The notes under the pieces are model-generated. The model did no database searches. It worked only from the letters and a program-made list of their open reading frames with translations, and was not told the DNA's origin. A program made the position numbers and the translations under genes. 64,000 nucleotides of DNA from positions 372,001 to 436,000 of the forward strand of contig NZ_JAGUCN010000001.1 of the NCBI RefSeq assembly GCF_018271975.1, written 5' to 3'. Position 1 is the first letter of the stretch. The number at the start of each line of letters is the position of its first letter. Of the stretch, positions 33,827 through 43,136 are shown one piece after another. The DNA comes from Carboxylicivirga mesophila (GTDB lineage Bacteria; Bacteroidota; Bacteroidia; Bacteroidales; Marinilabiliaceae).

Positions 33827-36085
33827 ATGAAGGCAAATATTTTATTCGCGTTAATAGCAGTCGCTTTTTTGTATGCTTGTCAGCCTGCAGAAAAAGAGCC
33901 TAGATTAACGGATTATGTAGATCCGTTTATAGGAACAGGGGCACATGGTCACGTATTTCCGGGTGCTACTACTCCATTTGGTATGGTTCAACTTAGTCCG
34001 GTTAATGGTGTAAGTGGCTGGGACTGGGTTTCAGGTTACCACACTACTTCAACCGAGATGGTTGGTTTTGCCCATATGTGTTTAAGTGGAACAGGTATAG
34101 GTGATTTAGCCGACTTAATTATACTGCCTACTAACCAGGTAGTGAAGTCAGATACCACGGCCGGCGGCAAGAATTTTCTGCAGCACTATAAAGCCAGCTA
34201 TCAGCACGATAGAGAGATAGCACAGCCTGGCTATTATATGGTAGATTTAATTAACAAAGGCATTAAGGCTGAATTAACAACATCACGCAGAGTTGGTTTT
34301 CACAAGTATAAATTTACCGAAGGCGATGCGCGCTCAGTGATTATTGACCTGGGGCATGCCATTAACTGGGATCGCCCGGTTGATACCTACATCAAAAAGG
34401 AAACGGATACACGTTTTGTGGGCTATCGTAAGTCATCGGGCTGGGCCAACGAGCAATGGCTGTTTTTTGTGATTGAAACCAATCAAGCCGTTAAGGATTT
34501 TCAGGTGGTTAAAGGAGGCGAGTTACAACAGCTCGATGAATTAACAGGCCAGGATGTGAAGGCTGTTCTTCAGTTTGATGAGTCTGTGGCAGGTGATGTG
34601 AAGCTAAAAGTTGGACTTTCATCGGCCAGTATTGATGGTGCACGCAAAAGCATCGAGATGGAAGTAGCTGACTGGGATTTTGAGAAGCAGCGCCAAATTG
34701 CATCGGATAGTTGGGAGAAAGAGTTGCAAAAAATTAAAGTAAAAACACCGGAAGAAGATGTAAAAACTATTTTCTACACCGCTTTCTACCATAGTATGAT
34801 TGCGCCTTATGTGCATTCGGATTATAACGGCGAGTACAAGGGGCTTAACGGCGAGGTTAATAAGGCTGAAGGTTTCGAACGTTATACAGTGTTCTCGCTG
34901 TGGGATACTTTCCGGGCGAGTCACCCTTTATTTACCATAGTACAGGAAGATTTGGTGCACGATTTTATTCACTCTTTTATGGCCATCTATCGCGAAAGTG
35001 GTTTGCTACCTGTTTGGGAGTTGGTGGGTAACGAAACCAATTGCATGATTGGCTACCACGCCATACCGGTTATTGCCGATGCCTGGCAGAAAGGTTTAAT
35101 AACTGATATTGATGGCAATGAATTGCTGGAAGCAATGGTGGCCAGTGCTATGACCGATAAGAGTGGTCTAAAGCATTATCGAGAATATGGCTACCTGCCG
35201 GCTGATTTGGAGAATGAATCGGTATCAAAAGCATTGGAATATGCCTACGATGACTGGTGCATTGCACAAATGGCCAAGTCGCTAGGTAATGAAGAAGTAT
35301 ATCAGACATTTATTGAACGAGCCGGCTTTTACAAAAACCATTTTGATGCATCCACCGGATTTATGCGTGGAAAACTGGCCAATGGCCAATGGAAGAAAGA
35401 GTTTGATCCATTGTATTCGTCACATCGTGATGATGAATATGTCGAAGGTAATGCCTGGCAGTATTCGTGGTTTGCGCCGCACGATATTGGTGGCCTGGTG
35501 AAGCTACATGGAGGCGCCGACAACTTTGTGACTAAGCTGGACTCGCTATTTACAATAGAAGAGGATGTGAAGGGAGCGCATGCTTCGCCCGATATTAGCG
35601 GGTTAATAGGACAGTATGCACATGGAAATGAGCCAAGTCATCATGTGGCCTATGCATACAATTATGTTGGTATGCCTTGGAAGACTGCTGAACGTGCCAA
35701 TGAGATTATGCGCACAATGTACACTACTGAGGTTGATGGCTTATGTGGTAATGAAGACTGCGGACAAATGTCGGCCTGGTACGTGCTAAGCTCCATGGGT
35801 TTTTACCCGGTTAACCCGGCCGATGGTAACTACATATTGGGTACACCTTTATTTGATGAGGCCACTATTTCGTTGGCAAATGGCAAAATATTTGTGATTA
35901 CCACGCAAAATAACTCGCCTGAAAATATTTACATCCAAAGTGCTACTCTAAATGGTCAGGAGCTATCACGCTCATGGTTTACCCATGAAGAGTTAGTAAA
36001 TGGGGGCGAACTTAATTTAGTGATGGGACTTGAGCCAAATGACCAATGGGGAACAACTCAGTTACCACCGTCGATGAGTAAATAA
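33827..36085 (+). CDS. GH92 alpha-mannosidase (second copy, lipoprotein)
   Basis: A surface or periplasmic GH92 exo-mannosidase of 752 residues. The lipobox LYAC places the lipid on Cys18. Then the family start YVDPFIGTGAHGHVFPGATTP, YTVFSLWDTFRASHPLF, YVEGNAWQYSWFAPHD and GLCGNEDCGQMSAWYVLSSMGFYPV. It has the Cys-containing form of the catalytic loop (GNEDCGQMS), unlike the first GH92 (GNDDTGTLS), so the two belong to different subgroups. It carries a lipid anchor where the first copy has a cleavable signal. A terminator-like hairpin follows. Confidence 0.92.
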   Translation: MKANILFALIAVAFLYACQPAEKEPRLTDYVDPFIGTGAHGHVFPGATTPFGMVQLSPVNGVSGWDWVSGYHTTSTEMVGFAHMCLSGTGIGDLADLIILPTNQVVKSDTTAGGKNFLQHYKASYQHDREIAQPGYYMVDLINKGIKAELTTSRRVGFHKYKFTEGDARSVIIDLGHAINWDRPVDTYIKKETDTRFVGYRKSSGWANEQWLFFVIETNQAVKDFQVVKGGELQQLDELTGQDVKAVLQFDESVAGDVKLKVGLSSASIDGARKSIEMEVADWDFEKQRQIASDSWEKELQKIKVKTPEEDVKTIFYTAFYHSMIAPYVHSDYNGEYKGLNGEVNKAEGFERYTVFSLWDTFRASHPLFTIVQEDLVHDFIHSFMAIYRESGLLPVWELVGNETNCMIGYHAIPVIADAWQKGLITDIDGNELLEAMVASAMTDKSGLKHYREYGYLPADLENESVSKALEYAYDDWCIAQMAKSLGNEEVYQTFIERAGFYKNHFDASTGFMRGKLANGQWKKEFDPLYSSHRDDEYVEGNAWQYSWFAPHDIGGLVKLHGGADNFVTKLDSLFTIEEDVKGAHASPDISGLIGQYAHGNEPSHHVAYAYNYVGMPWKTAERANEIMRTMYTTEVDGLCGNEDCGQMSAWYVLSSMGFYPVNPADGNYILGTPLFDEATISLANGKIFVITTQNNSPENIYIQSATLNGQELSRSWFTHEELVNGGELNLVMGLEPNDQWGTTQLPPSMSK

Positions 36086-36105
36086 TAAGTTTTGAAAATA
36101 CGATT

Positions 36106-36138
36106 AACAAGAGGTTGTTCAGTGGGCAGCCTCTTGTT
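36106..36138 (+). terminator. Terminator-like hairpin after the second GH92
   Basis: AACAAGAGGTTG pairs with CAGCCTCTTGTT (12 bp, one G-U) with a 9-nt loop. The T tract is poor, so it may be a stabilising 3' hairpin rather than a full terminator. It lies 20 nt after the stop. Confidence 0.5.
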
Positions 36139-36258
36139 GTATCTACCACACCGTTTTTTTCAAAAATGCTGGTTGGCAAAGTGCTACTTGCATAGGTATA
36201 TGTATGTATTGAAGCTGCCGGAAGTTCATCTTTTCACATCCTCTTAACAGTATCAATG

Positions 36259-36289
36259 TTGTTTGTAAGATACTGCAACGCTATTTTTG
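36259..36289 (+). promoter_or_regulatory. Promoter of the flavin redox operon
   Basis: TTG (36259-36261), 20 nt, TATTTTTG (36282-36289): a textbook Bacteroidota promoter, with a leader of about 18 nt before the ATG at 36313. Confidence 0.65.
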
Positions 36290-36312
36290 TGCGCTGACAA
36301 AATGAATGTTTC

Positions 36313-37467
36313 ATGACTCACACAAAACGCACAAATAGTCTCTATAACTATCTTGTTATCTTTCTCATTCTATTAGCTGTAGCCATCCGTGGCGGTGCTT
36401 CTTTCGATTGGCTTAAAGATGCAGATGAACCTGTTTTTTCAATTGTTGATATTCAACGTGTTTATCCCGAAGCACATAGCTTTGAGCAACAATCTGATAG
36501 AAGTCTGGCTATATTTGATGGAAGCAATAAGCGCCTGGGCTTTGTACTTATCTCTGAGCAGTTAGATGCAAGCTATCAGGGCTATGCCGGGGCAGTGCCT
36601 TTACTAATTGCCATGGATAATGCTAACAAGATTATTGCAACCGAATTGCTGGCCAATAATGAAACGGCAGAATTCATGGACCATGTTAATGATGAAAAAC
36701 TGCTGGAAACCTGGAATGCATTACCGATGGATACCTTGCTTCTCAGCACCGAAGTGGATGCAGTATCGGGCGCTACCAAAAGCAGTGCGGCGATTATCCG
36801 CACTTTTGAGGCTACTGCCGGCAATTATCTGCAGACGGAGCATCGTTCGGGAAGTTTTTCAGTGATAAGGGCTATCCAACTGATTCTGATGGCTGCGTTG
36901 CTCTTTCTTTCATTGAGCATGCTGCTGAGAAAGAGGTTTCGAAAGCTGTATGCCTACTATCTGATTGGTGTGGTGTTGGTCATGGGGTTTTGGCTTAAAA
37001 AAATGCTGTCGCTTGAACTTTTGAACAACTTGCTAACCAAAGGCCTTCCCTGGCAAAGTAACTGGGAGCTCATTCTTATTCTGATAATTGCCATAGCCCT
37101 CAGCATTGCGGGGCATAAAAAATATTACTGCAATTATTTGTGCCCCATGGGCGCTATGCAAATGCTGGTTTCAAAGTATTCACCTTTTAAAAAACGCAAG
37201 CTGCAACTGAGGATATCGACCCTAACCTTGCGTACGGTTTACCTGAGCTTTATATGGGTGGCACTGATACTGGGTTTCTCTTTGCCACTGGCCTATCTTG
37301 AGCCATTTATGGCCTTCTCATACAAGGTGGCCACTCAGCTGATGCTTGGGGCCAGCATTCTTATCATTCTTCTATCGCTTGTTTTTAACCGTCCGTGGTG
37401 CCAGCTGTGTCCAACCGGTTGTTTGCTCGATAGCATTCCTTCTTTAAAGTCAAATCGTAAAAAATAG
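36313..37467 (+). CDS. FMN-binding, NosR/NapH-like membrane iron-sulfur protein
   Basis: A 384-residue membrane protein joining a flavin domain to a ferredoxin-like tail. TM1 is at about 12-25. Residues 30-175 are an extracytoplasmic FMN-binding domain with the flavinylation motif DAVSGATKSS; T155 is the residue that ApbE would link to FMN. Five further membrane segments follow at about 185-203, 213-228, 252-266, 308-326 and 340-357. Two cysteine motifs lie in the tail: CNYLCP (C273, C277) and CQLCPTGC (C363, C366, C370), fewer cysteines than a classical two-cluster NapH. Such proteins pass electrons between the membrane and periplasmic flavins. The next gene starts 5 bp later. No ApbE gene is in the window. 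Confidence 0.85.
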   Translation: MTHTKRTNSLYNYLVIFLILLAVAIRGGASFDWLKDADEPVFSIVDIQRVYPEAHSFEQQSDRSLAIFDGSNKRLGFVLISEQLDASYQGYAGAVPLLIAMDNANKIIATELLANNETAEFMDHVNDEKLLETWNALPMDTLLLSTEVDAVSGATKSSAAIIRTFEATAGNYLQTEHRSGSFSVIRAIQLILMAALLFLSLSMLLRKRFRKLYAYYLIGVVLVMGFWLKKMLSLELLNNLLTKGLPWQSNWELILILIIAIALSIAGHKKYYCNYLCPMGAMQMLVSKYSPFKKRKLQLRISTLTLRTVYLSFIWVALILGFSLPLAYLEPFMAFSYKVATQLMLGASILIILLSLVFNRPWCQLCPTGCLLDSIPSLKSNRKK

Positions 37468-37472
37468 ATACC

Positions 37473-38741
37473 ATGAATAATAAAGCCCACTTATTAAATG
37501 TTTTGCTGGCTCTAGTTATAGTTGTATTGGTGTATCAGTTGAGCACCAACCAATCGTCTGAGACAGCCGAGCAGCCTGTATTTACTGAGGTGCCCCTAAT
37601 GACTGGCGATACAATCGCATCCGAAAAGAAATCACTCGGTGTAAAGGGACATATTCATCCGAAGCCGGCTCTGGTGATAGGCTCCTATAGTGCCGATGGA
37701 AAAGCCAATATTATGACGGCTGCCTGGGCTGGTATTGTTAGCTCTACACCAATGAGCATAGGCGTATCGATTCGTCCCAACCGCAAAAGCTACGAAAATA
37801 TAATGGCTACCAAATCGTTTACGGTCAATGTGCCATCGGCCCAAAATGTGGCACACATGGATTATGCCGGTAATATTTCGGGCTACGATGTAGATAAGTT
37901 TAAAGTACTAAACCTGACCCCAGTAAAGGGTGATTATGTGAATGCTCCCTATATTCAAGAGTTTCCAATCGTTATAGAGTGTGAAGTAACCGACATGTTT
38001 GAGCTGGGTTCTCACATCCAGTTTATTGGTAAAATTATTGATACAAAGGTTGATGAACAGTATCTTGATGAGGATGATAATGTTGATATCGAACGCATTA
38101 ATCCGGTTATATACGGGGGAGAATATTACTATGGTTTTGGACAGCGCTTGGCCAAGCCCTGGGATGTTTATAAGTTATTTATAGATGATATGGCACCTAG
38201 CTATCAACCAATACAATATACCAATTCAACTTTGGCTAGTATTTATAATCGCAAAAGTGTAAGGCATTATACCAACCGGCAGGTGAGTAAAGATCAACTG
38301 ACAGAGTTGGTTAAAGCAGGAATGGCTGCCCCAACAGCTGTCGATAAAAGGCCCTGGGCTTTTATTGCCATCAGTGAGCGAAGCGTGCTCGATAGTCTGG
38401 CTGAAGTATTGCCCTATGCACAAATGCTAAAGCAGGCTACAGCTGCAATTGTGGTGTGTGGAGATATGGATAAGGCGCTGGAGGGCATCGCGCAGGCCTA
38501 TTGGATACAGGATTGTTCAGCGGCATCACAGAATATTCTGCTGGCAGCCGAAAGCATGGGCTTAGGCGCTGTGTGGACAGGCGTTCATCCTATCGAGGAA
38601 CGTGAGCAGGTCGTTAAAACAGTACTCAATGCACCTGATAACGTTGTGCCGCTAAACGTGATTGCAGTTGGGTATCCAACAGGAGAGGAAATGCCCAAGA
38701 ACAAATGGAATGAGGATAATGTGCATTGGGATGGCTGGTAA
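37473..38741 (+). CDS. Membrane-anchored fusion of flavin-reductase-like split barrel and nitroreductase
   Basis: A 422-residue protein with an N-terminal membrane anchor (about residues 7-23) and no cleavage site, placing the bulk outside the cytosol. Residues 55-225 match the FMN-binding split-barrel flavin reductase family: PALVIGSYSADGKANIMTAAW, MSIGVSIRPNRKSYENI, TKSFTVNVPS. Residues 248-422 match nitroreductases: YNRKSVRHYTNRQVSKDQL, GMAAPTAVDKRPWAFIAI, CSAASQNILLAAESMGLGAVWTG. Both domains use FMN. A fusion of the two, exported, is unusual to me. Cotranscribed with the flavinylated iron-sulfur membrane protein, which could reduce it. Substrate unknown; an alternative is cytosolic orientation of the C-terminus. 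Confidence 0.8.
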   Translation: MNNKAHLLNVLLALVIVVLVYQLSTNQSSETAEQPVFTEVPLMTGDTIASEKKSLGVKGHIHPKPALVIGSYSADGKANIMTAAWAGIVSSTPMSIGVSIRPNRKSYENIMATKSFTVNVPSAQNVAHMDYAGNISGYDVDKFKVLNLTPVKGDYVNAPYIQEFPIVIECEVTDMFELGSHIQFIGKIIDTKVDEQYLDEDDNVDIERINPVIYGGEYYYGFGQRLAKPWDVYKLFIDDMAPSYQPIQYTNSTLASIYNRKSVRHYTNRQVSKDQLTELVKAGMAAPTAVDKRPWAFIAISERSVLDSLAEVLPYAQMLKQATAAIVVCGDMDKALEGIAQAYWIQDCSAASQNILLAAESMGLGAVWTGVHPIEEREQVVKTVLNAPDNVVPLNVIAVGYPTGEEMPKNKWNEDNVHWDGW

Positions 38742-38753
38742 AGCTTCCTGATA

Positions 38754-39332
38754 CTATGTGGTTATTACCGTGGTTTTGCTCCAGCGGTCGTGCCAGCCAT
38801 CCGTATGGGCAATCAGAAACGATAAAACGTCCAGGGGGATAACGCGCAATAATGAACGCATGATAATGCTTTTGAAAGAGGGCTTTCGGCCGCAGGTATT
38901 GACGACTTTGGTGTGGGTGATAATTTTGCCAATGGTGCGTCCTGTGGTGGCCTCTATTATGGCAAAATACAGGATGACACTTACCATGCCGGTACTAAAC
39001 TGAAGCACGAGATTCTGGGAAGGCTGAAGGAACAGATTACTTTGGTTGAGGTCAATGATGTTGATGGTTAGAAAGAAAAGTAAAATGGCTATTATGCCGT
39101 CAATCAATCCATTGACAATGCGCTTCAGTTAATTAGCCTGATGATATGTCAGGCATTTGCCAACCTCTTCCAGGTTGTATTTCTCTTTTAAAAACTGGTC
39201 CTCATGATAAGTGTTGCATTCCACCTCAAATGAAGGTAGCTCATTTGTTAAGCGGCACAGGATACCGCTTTTCATATCCTTTTTGTGGTGCAGGCATGTT
39301 TTACAATAGCGCAAGTGCAGATTTCTGTTCAT
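38754..39332 (-). pseudogene. RDD-family membrane protein, broken by one in-frame stop
   Basis: The reading frame of 193 codons is open from an ATG at 39332 to the stop at 38754 except for a TAA at 39129-39131. The first part (67 residues) has the Cys-rich head (YCKTCLHHKKD, ILCRLTNELP, VECNTY); the rest (117 residues if restarted at a TTG at 39107) carries the RDD core ATTGRTIGKIITHTKVV and the end WHDRWSKTTV. Against the intact paralog next door, the join reads QAN-stop-LKRIVNGLIDG versus EANKGKRFVNHLLDG, so a Lys codon became TAA with no other frame damage. It looks like recent decay, or a stop that is read through. Confidence 0.85.
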
Positions 39333-39435
39333 CAGTTCTTACCTTAATATTTTGTCGCTCTAAAGTAAAAGCTGAGAGATAATACTGTGTTAAGTTAATG
39401 CTATCTAATTGTATACTCTTTTATAAATCTGGGTT

Positions 39436-40026
39436 TTATCGTATTTCAACCACCCGGGTCTTGCTCCACGCATCGTGCCAGCCTCTTTCTGCAAAAAGGA
39501 ATGATAAGGCGTTGAAGGGCACTAAGCGGCAAAACGAGCGAATAAGTATCGTTGAAAAATCAGGCTTATTGCCGTTAACATCAATCACTTTTGTATTGGT
39601 AATCATTTTCCCCAGCGTACGGCCTGTCGTAGCTTCCATAATAAGGTAGTAGGTGAAGAATGAAAAGAACATCATGAAATATGAAAATCCCATATTATTC
39701 TCAAAATTATTAACTGCCTCAGGATTCACTATGGCTACTATCACACCAATAATTATGGCTACAAAGAACATGAATATATACGCAAAGATACCATCGAGCA
39801 GGTGGTTGACAAAACGCTTCCCTTTGTTTGCCTCTCGGGTATATAGCTGGTTGCGTATAGCTTCCATCTCTACTTTATGCTTTAGCTCCGGGTCTTCACT
39901 ATAGGTTGTACAGGCCACCTGAAATTCAGCCGGAGCATTCGTCAGGCTGCAAATAATCCCTTTATGTGTGTCAAATTTCTGATGTTTGCAGGCTTTGCAA
40001 AATTGTAAACGTTCCTGTCTGTTCAT
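39436..40026 (-). CDS. RDD-family membrane protein with N-terminal cysteine motif
   Basis: A 196-residue inner-membrane protein. A head of about 65 residues has four cysteines (FCKACKHQ, IICSLTN, VACTTY) that could bind zinc or a cluster. The RDD domain follows: NHLLDGIFAYIFMFFVAIIIG as TM1, a second segment at about 115-135, and the core EATTGRTLGKMITNTKVID with the conserved Arg. RDD proteins are thought to be small transporters, some with ion or osmolyte roles; nothing here fixes a substrate. A close tandem paralog downstream is broken. Position with flavin and lamin-tail genes gives no clear hint. Confidence 0.85.
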   Translation of the reverse strand: MNRQERLQFCKACKHQKFDTHKGIICSLTNAPAEFQVACTTYSEDPELKHKVEMEAIRNQLYTREANKGKRFVNHLLDGIFAYIFMFFVAIIIGVIVAIVNPEAVNNFENNMGFSYFMMFFSFFTYYLIMEATTGRTLGKMITNTKVIDVNGNKPDFSTILIRSFCRLVPFNALSFLFAERGWHDAWSKTRVVEIR

Positions 40027-40101
40027 TTTACCTTGTTCTTTGAGTCTTTTTCCGGGTATGAAAATACACTTTTACCATTGTATTTGGCTATATGTAAGTC
40101 A

Positions 40102-42954
40102 TTAATTGGTGTTCTGTGCACTAATTACACATGTAAGCCGTTCTTCAACGGTTTTGCCGGAGGCGTAAGTGCATTGGAAATAAATAATATAAATACCAGG
40201 TGCCAGTGCAACACTTTGTTCATCTAAACCATCCCAGGTAAAATAGCCATTTTGGGCCAATGTCTGGTTGTTAACCAGGTAACGCACCTCATTGCCATAG
40301 CTATCATAAATGCGAATGGTGCCGATAGCACCTGTTTCTTCGGCAGTATAATAAATGTTCAGAAAATCAGTCGTCCCATCGCCATTGGGCGTAAAAATTT
40401 CAGGTGTAACTGAAACTGTTTTGGCGTCTAATTCGGGATTGTATGGCTCAGCTGTTTGTGAGTTGATATAGCCTGGTGTGGCGAAGCCTGCTGTTGATGC
40501 AGCTGAATGCCAGTTACTCGCATCATTAGCAGGTTTTTCCCATGATAAGCGCTCGAGTGATATCCCTTCTTTGTCTTTTAATAAATCAAAATGCATTTGT
40601 TCGCTGTAGTTAAACGCATCCAGAATGATACCTTGCTTATTGGTAAGTGCTACTATTCCTTCCTGATCGGGGTAGGAAGGTAGTGTTTTGGCCTCCAATA
40701 GAGCCATTTCATCCTTGCAGTTATAAAACTGTTTTATTTGGGCTATATCTAGAGTTATAGCCATGTAGCTTTGGGGCAACAGTAAGTGGTTACTATGTGC
40801 AACGGCGTGTAGCTTTTCAATGTTATCTCTATTAATTTCAGCCAGATATAGCTCACTCACATCGATAATTTTATCTGATTGGTTGTATATTTCAACAAAG
40901 TCCGCACCGTCGGGATAGGGATTGAACAGCACCTCATTGATTAGTAAATCGTTCTTTTCAAGAGAATCTGGTACGCCAAACAATCGAGGGTGCTCCAAAT
41001 GCATGGGGTTGCCTGCCCAATCACTTATTTTAATAGCCGATATGCGATATGCATTATTTACGCGTAATGGTTCTGAAAAATGTATGGTCAGCTCACGCAG
41101 AAAGACTGAGTCTGATTCTTGCCTTTGTATTGTAAGTGAAGGCTCTATCTCAAAGGATATATTATCAGTCAATTGCATGGTTTCATCAAATGTAATCAGT
41201 AAGGCACTGTCGCTTTGAAGAACGCATTGCGAGATGTCGGGAGGCTGAATATCAGGATTCTCGCGATAAACCGAGTTGAGTGCGCCTGGTGTGCCTCCGC
41301 TTAAATTCATGCACCAGTGGTAATTATCTGTTTGCCCACTTTGATTGAGAGGATCAATGCGTTCCACGGACCAGCCGCCCTCACGTTTAAAACCTTCCCC
41401 TGGAATTGCAGCAGATGAATAGCGGAACGCATCCATAATATTATCATCAGCATCCGAAAGTACGAGATCGTAACCGATGTTGCTAAGCGCCGGCATATTC
41501 TTCACAAAAATAGCGGGCACATCCTCCGTCCAGCTATTTGCGTCAGCAGAATTGAGTAGGCAAATCATTGCCCCGGCTGAAAGAGTGGCTTCAGGTAATG
41601 TCACCTGTTTGTTGTTAATCCACAACTTCCAGTTATGTAATGATAGTTCAAATTCAGAAGTGTTAAGTAATTCAATGTACTCCACTTCTGGCAAACCCAT
41701 TGAAGGCGTTGGATCGGCCATCCACTCGTTAAATACCACATCAAAACGTTTGGGCTGGTAAAACACAATTGAACTGGTTTTTTCAGGAATGATATCACCA
41801 ATCGCATCAATTATGTTGCTGATGGTTAGCTGGTAGGTCTGTCCGTTGATAAGGGCTTTGGTCAGACTAATTCTAAAGGTGGTTGGATCAATTAGCTCGA
41901 TATTGCTAAAGTCTGCCGAATGATCATCAATGATGAATATTGCATTAGTAAAACCTTCAGTATTAACGGGTTTTGTAAAATGCAGTTCCAAGGTAGAAGT
42001 ATTAATAAGCTTAAGGCTGTTAATGCGCGTAACTTGGTAACTAAACTCAAAGGAAACAGGCTCTATGCTATTGCCAGCCATATCTTTAATGTCTTTAACT
42101 ACTAATTGTTCAGCATCATTATCGCCAATAATTGGGTCGAAGAAGAGGGTAAGTTCGAGGTTATCACCCGAATAAGTATAGGAAGATGGATGACGACCAC
42201 TATTCGCCAAAGAGAAGTTGTCATTGGTTATACTGCTTTCATCCAACGGTTCATTAAAGCGGAGTTGCATGCGTGAGCCATTAATGAGCTCAAAATAAGT
42301 AATGATCGGCGGCGTTTTGTCAGAGAATGGGAGACCATCAACCACAATGTCATCCAAAAAGAATTTGTCGGCGCGCGTTTTGGTGTATTTGCAATACCAT
42401 CCAAAATAAGCTGATGGACTGTTGTGTTCGTATGTCGCAGTACCTTCCGTTATCCATCCCGAGCCCATATCAACATCCATCTGCCAGGTATTAGCGTTTC
42501 GGCTAACCTGCACAAGTGCATCAACACCTGAGAGGCTGAGGCGTCCTGCAAGGCCTTCCACCAATAGTTCTTTCTCGCCGTTTTCAACCTTATACAGGCA
42601 GATATTATCTGCGGTGTTTCCCAGTTCAACAAATACAGCAGTGCTAGCCTCAATAAGCTGACTATTATTACTGATGAGATACACACGCGCCAGGTTACTA
42701 GATGAAGGATTAAATCCCATCTGAACACGAAAAGTCCAGTTGGCTTCCTCAACAATATTACAGGCTGTTGACAGATAGGCTGTGCCAGCATCTGTATCAT
42801 TGAGTTGAAGTTGCTGCTCAGAGTTAACAATAAACTTATCGTCATCACCTATCCATTGAGGCGCTGTTGTGAAGTTGTTGTCACTGAATGATTCATTTAA
42901 TTGGGCTGTCAGGTTGAATGGCAGACATAGTAAAAGGACAAAAAATCGCATCAT
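40102..42954 (-). CDS. Large secreted protein with lamin-tail domains and gliding-motility-type C-terminus
   Basis: An exported protein of about 950 residues. The signal peptide MMRFFVLLLCLPFNLTAQ begins at the ATG at 42954; a longer reading to 43032 has no signal sequence at its front. A jelly-roll-like N-terminal domain (about 20-215) precedes Ig-like strand-rich repeats. Two lamin-tail-type domains are seen: VVFNEWMADPTPSMGLPEV with VEYIELLNTS (about 410-500) and LLINEVLFNPYPDGADF with VEIYNQSD (about 675-790). The last 100 residues (VTPEIFTPNGDGTTDFLNIYYT ... LAPGIYIIYF) match the CHU_C/type B C-terminal domain that directs type IX secretion. Likely a surface or matrix protein; the ligand is unknown. 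Confidence 0.85.
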   Translation of the reverse strand: MMRFFVLLLCLPFNLTAQLNESFSDNNFTTAPQWIGDDDKFIVNSEQQLQLNDTDAGTAYLSTACNIVEEANWTFRVQMGFNPSSSNLARVYLISNNSQLIEASTAVFVELGNTADNICLYKVENGEKELLVEGLAGRLSLSGVDALVQVSRNANTWQMDVDMGSGWITEGTATYEHNSPSAYFGWYCKYTKTRADKFFLDDIVVDGLPFSDKTPPIITYFELINGSRMQLRFNEPLDESSITNDNFSLANSGRHPSSYTYSGDNLELTLFFDPIIGDNDAEQLVVKDIKDMAGNSIEPVSFEFSYQVTRINSLKLINTSTLELHFTKPVNTEGFTNAIFIIDDHSADFSNIELIDPTTFRISLTKALINGQTYQLTISNIIDAIGDIIPEKTSSIVFYQPKRFDVVFNEWMADPTPSMGLPEVEYIELLNTSEFELSLHNWKLWINNKQVTLPEATLSAGAMICLLNSADANSWTEDVPAIFVKNMPALSNIGYDLVLSDADDNIMDAFRYSSAAIPGEGFKREGGWSVERIDPLNQSGQTDNYHWCMNLSGGTPGALNSVYRENPDIQPPDISQCVLQSDSALLITFDETMQLTDNISFEIEPSLTIQRQESDSVFLRELTIHFSEPLRVNNAYRISAIKISDWAGNPMHLEHPRLFGVPDSLEKNDLLINEVLFNPYPDGADFVEIYNQSDKIIDVSELYLAEINRDNIEKLHAVAHSNHLLLPQSYMAITLDIAQIKQFYNCKDEMALLEAKTLPSYPDQEGIVALTNKQGIILDAFNYSEQMHFDLLKDKEGISLERLSWEKPANDASNWHSAASTAGFATPGYINSQTAEPYNPELDAKTVSVTPEIFTPNGDGTTDFLNIYYTAEETGAIGTIRIYDSYGNEVRYLVNNQTLAQNGYFTWDGLDEQSVALAPGIYIIYFQCTYASGKTVEERLTCVISAQNTN

Positions 42955-43136
42955 TGGGTTAAGGGTTAAAGTAAATATTTCTATTTTTGTATTGAAATGT
43001 AAGCAATTGAACAATCCACCAACAAACAACAAATTAATACATTTTGCTTACTATGTAAAGTTAATATCACCGTTGAGGTCATATTTTTTGTTTTACTATG
43101 AAAAGTATGATTTAAGCAATTTAAATTATTAGAGTA

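Noticed and set aside
39398-39904. Plus-strand ORFs of about 83 residues
   Set aside because: Antisense to the intact RDD gene; hydrophobic only because they mirror membrane segments.
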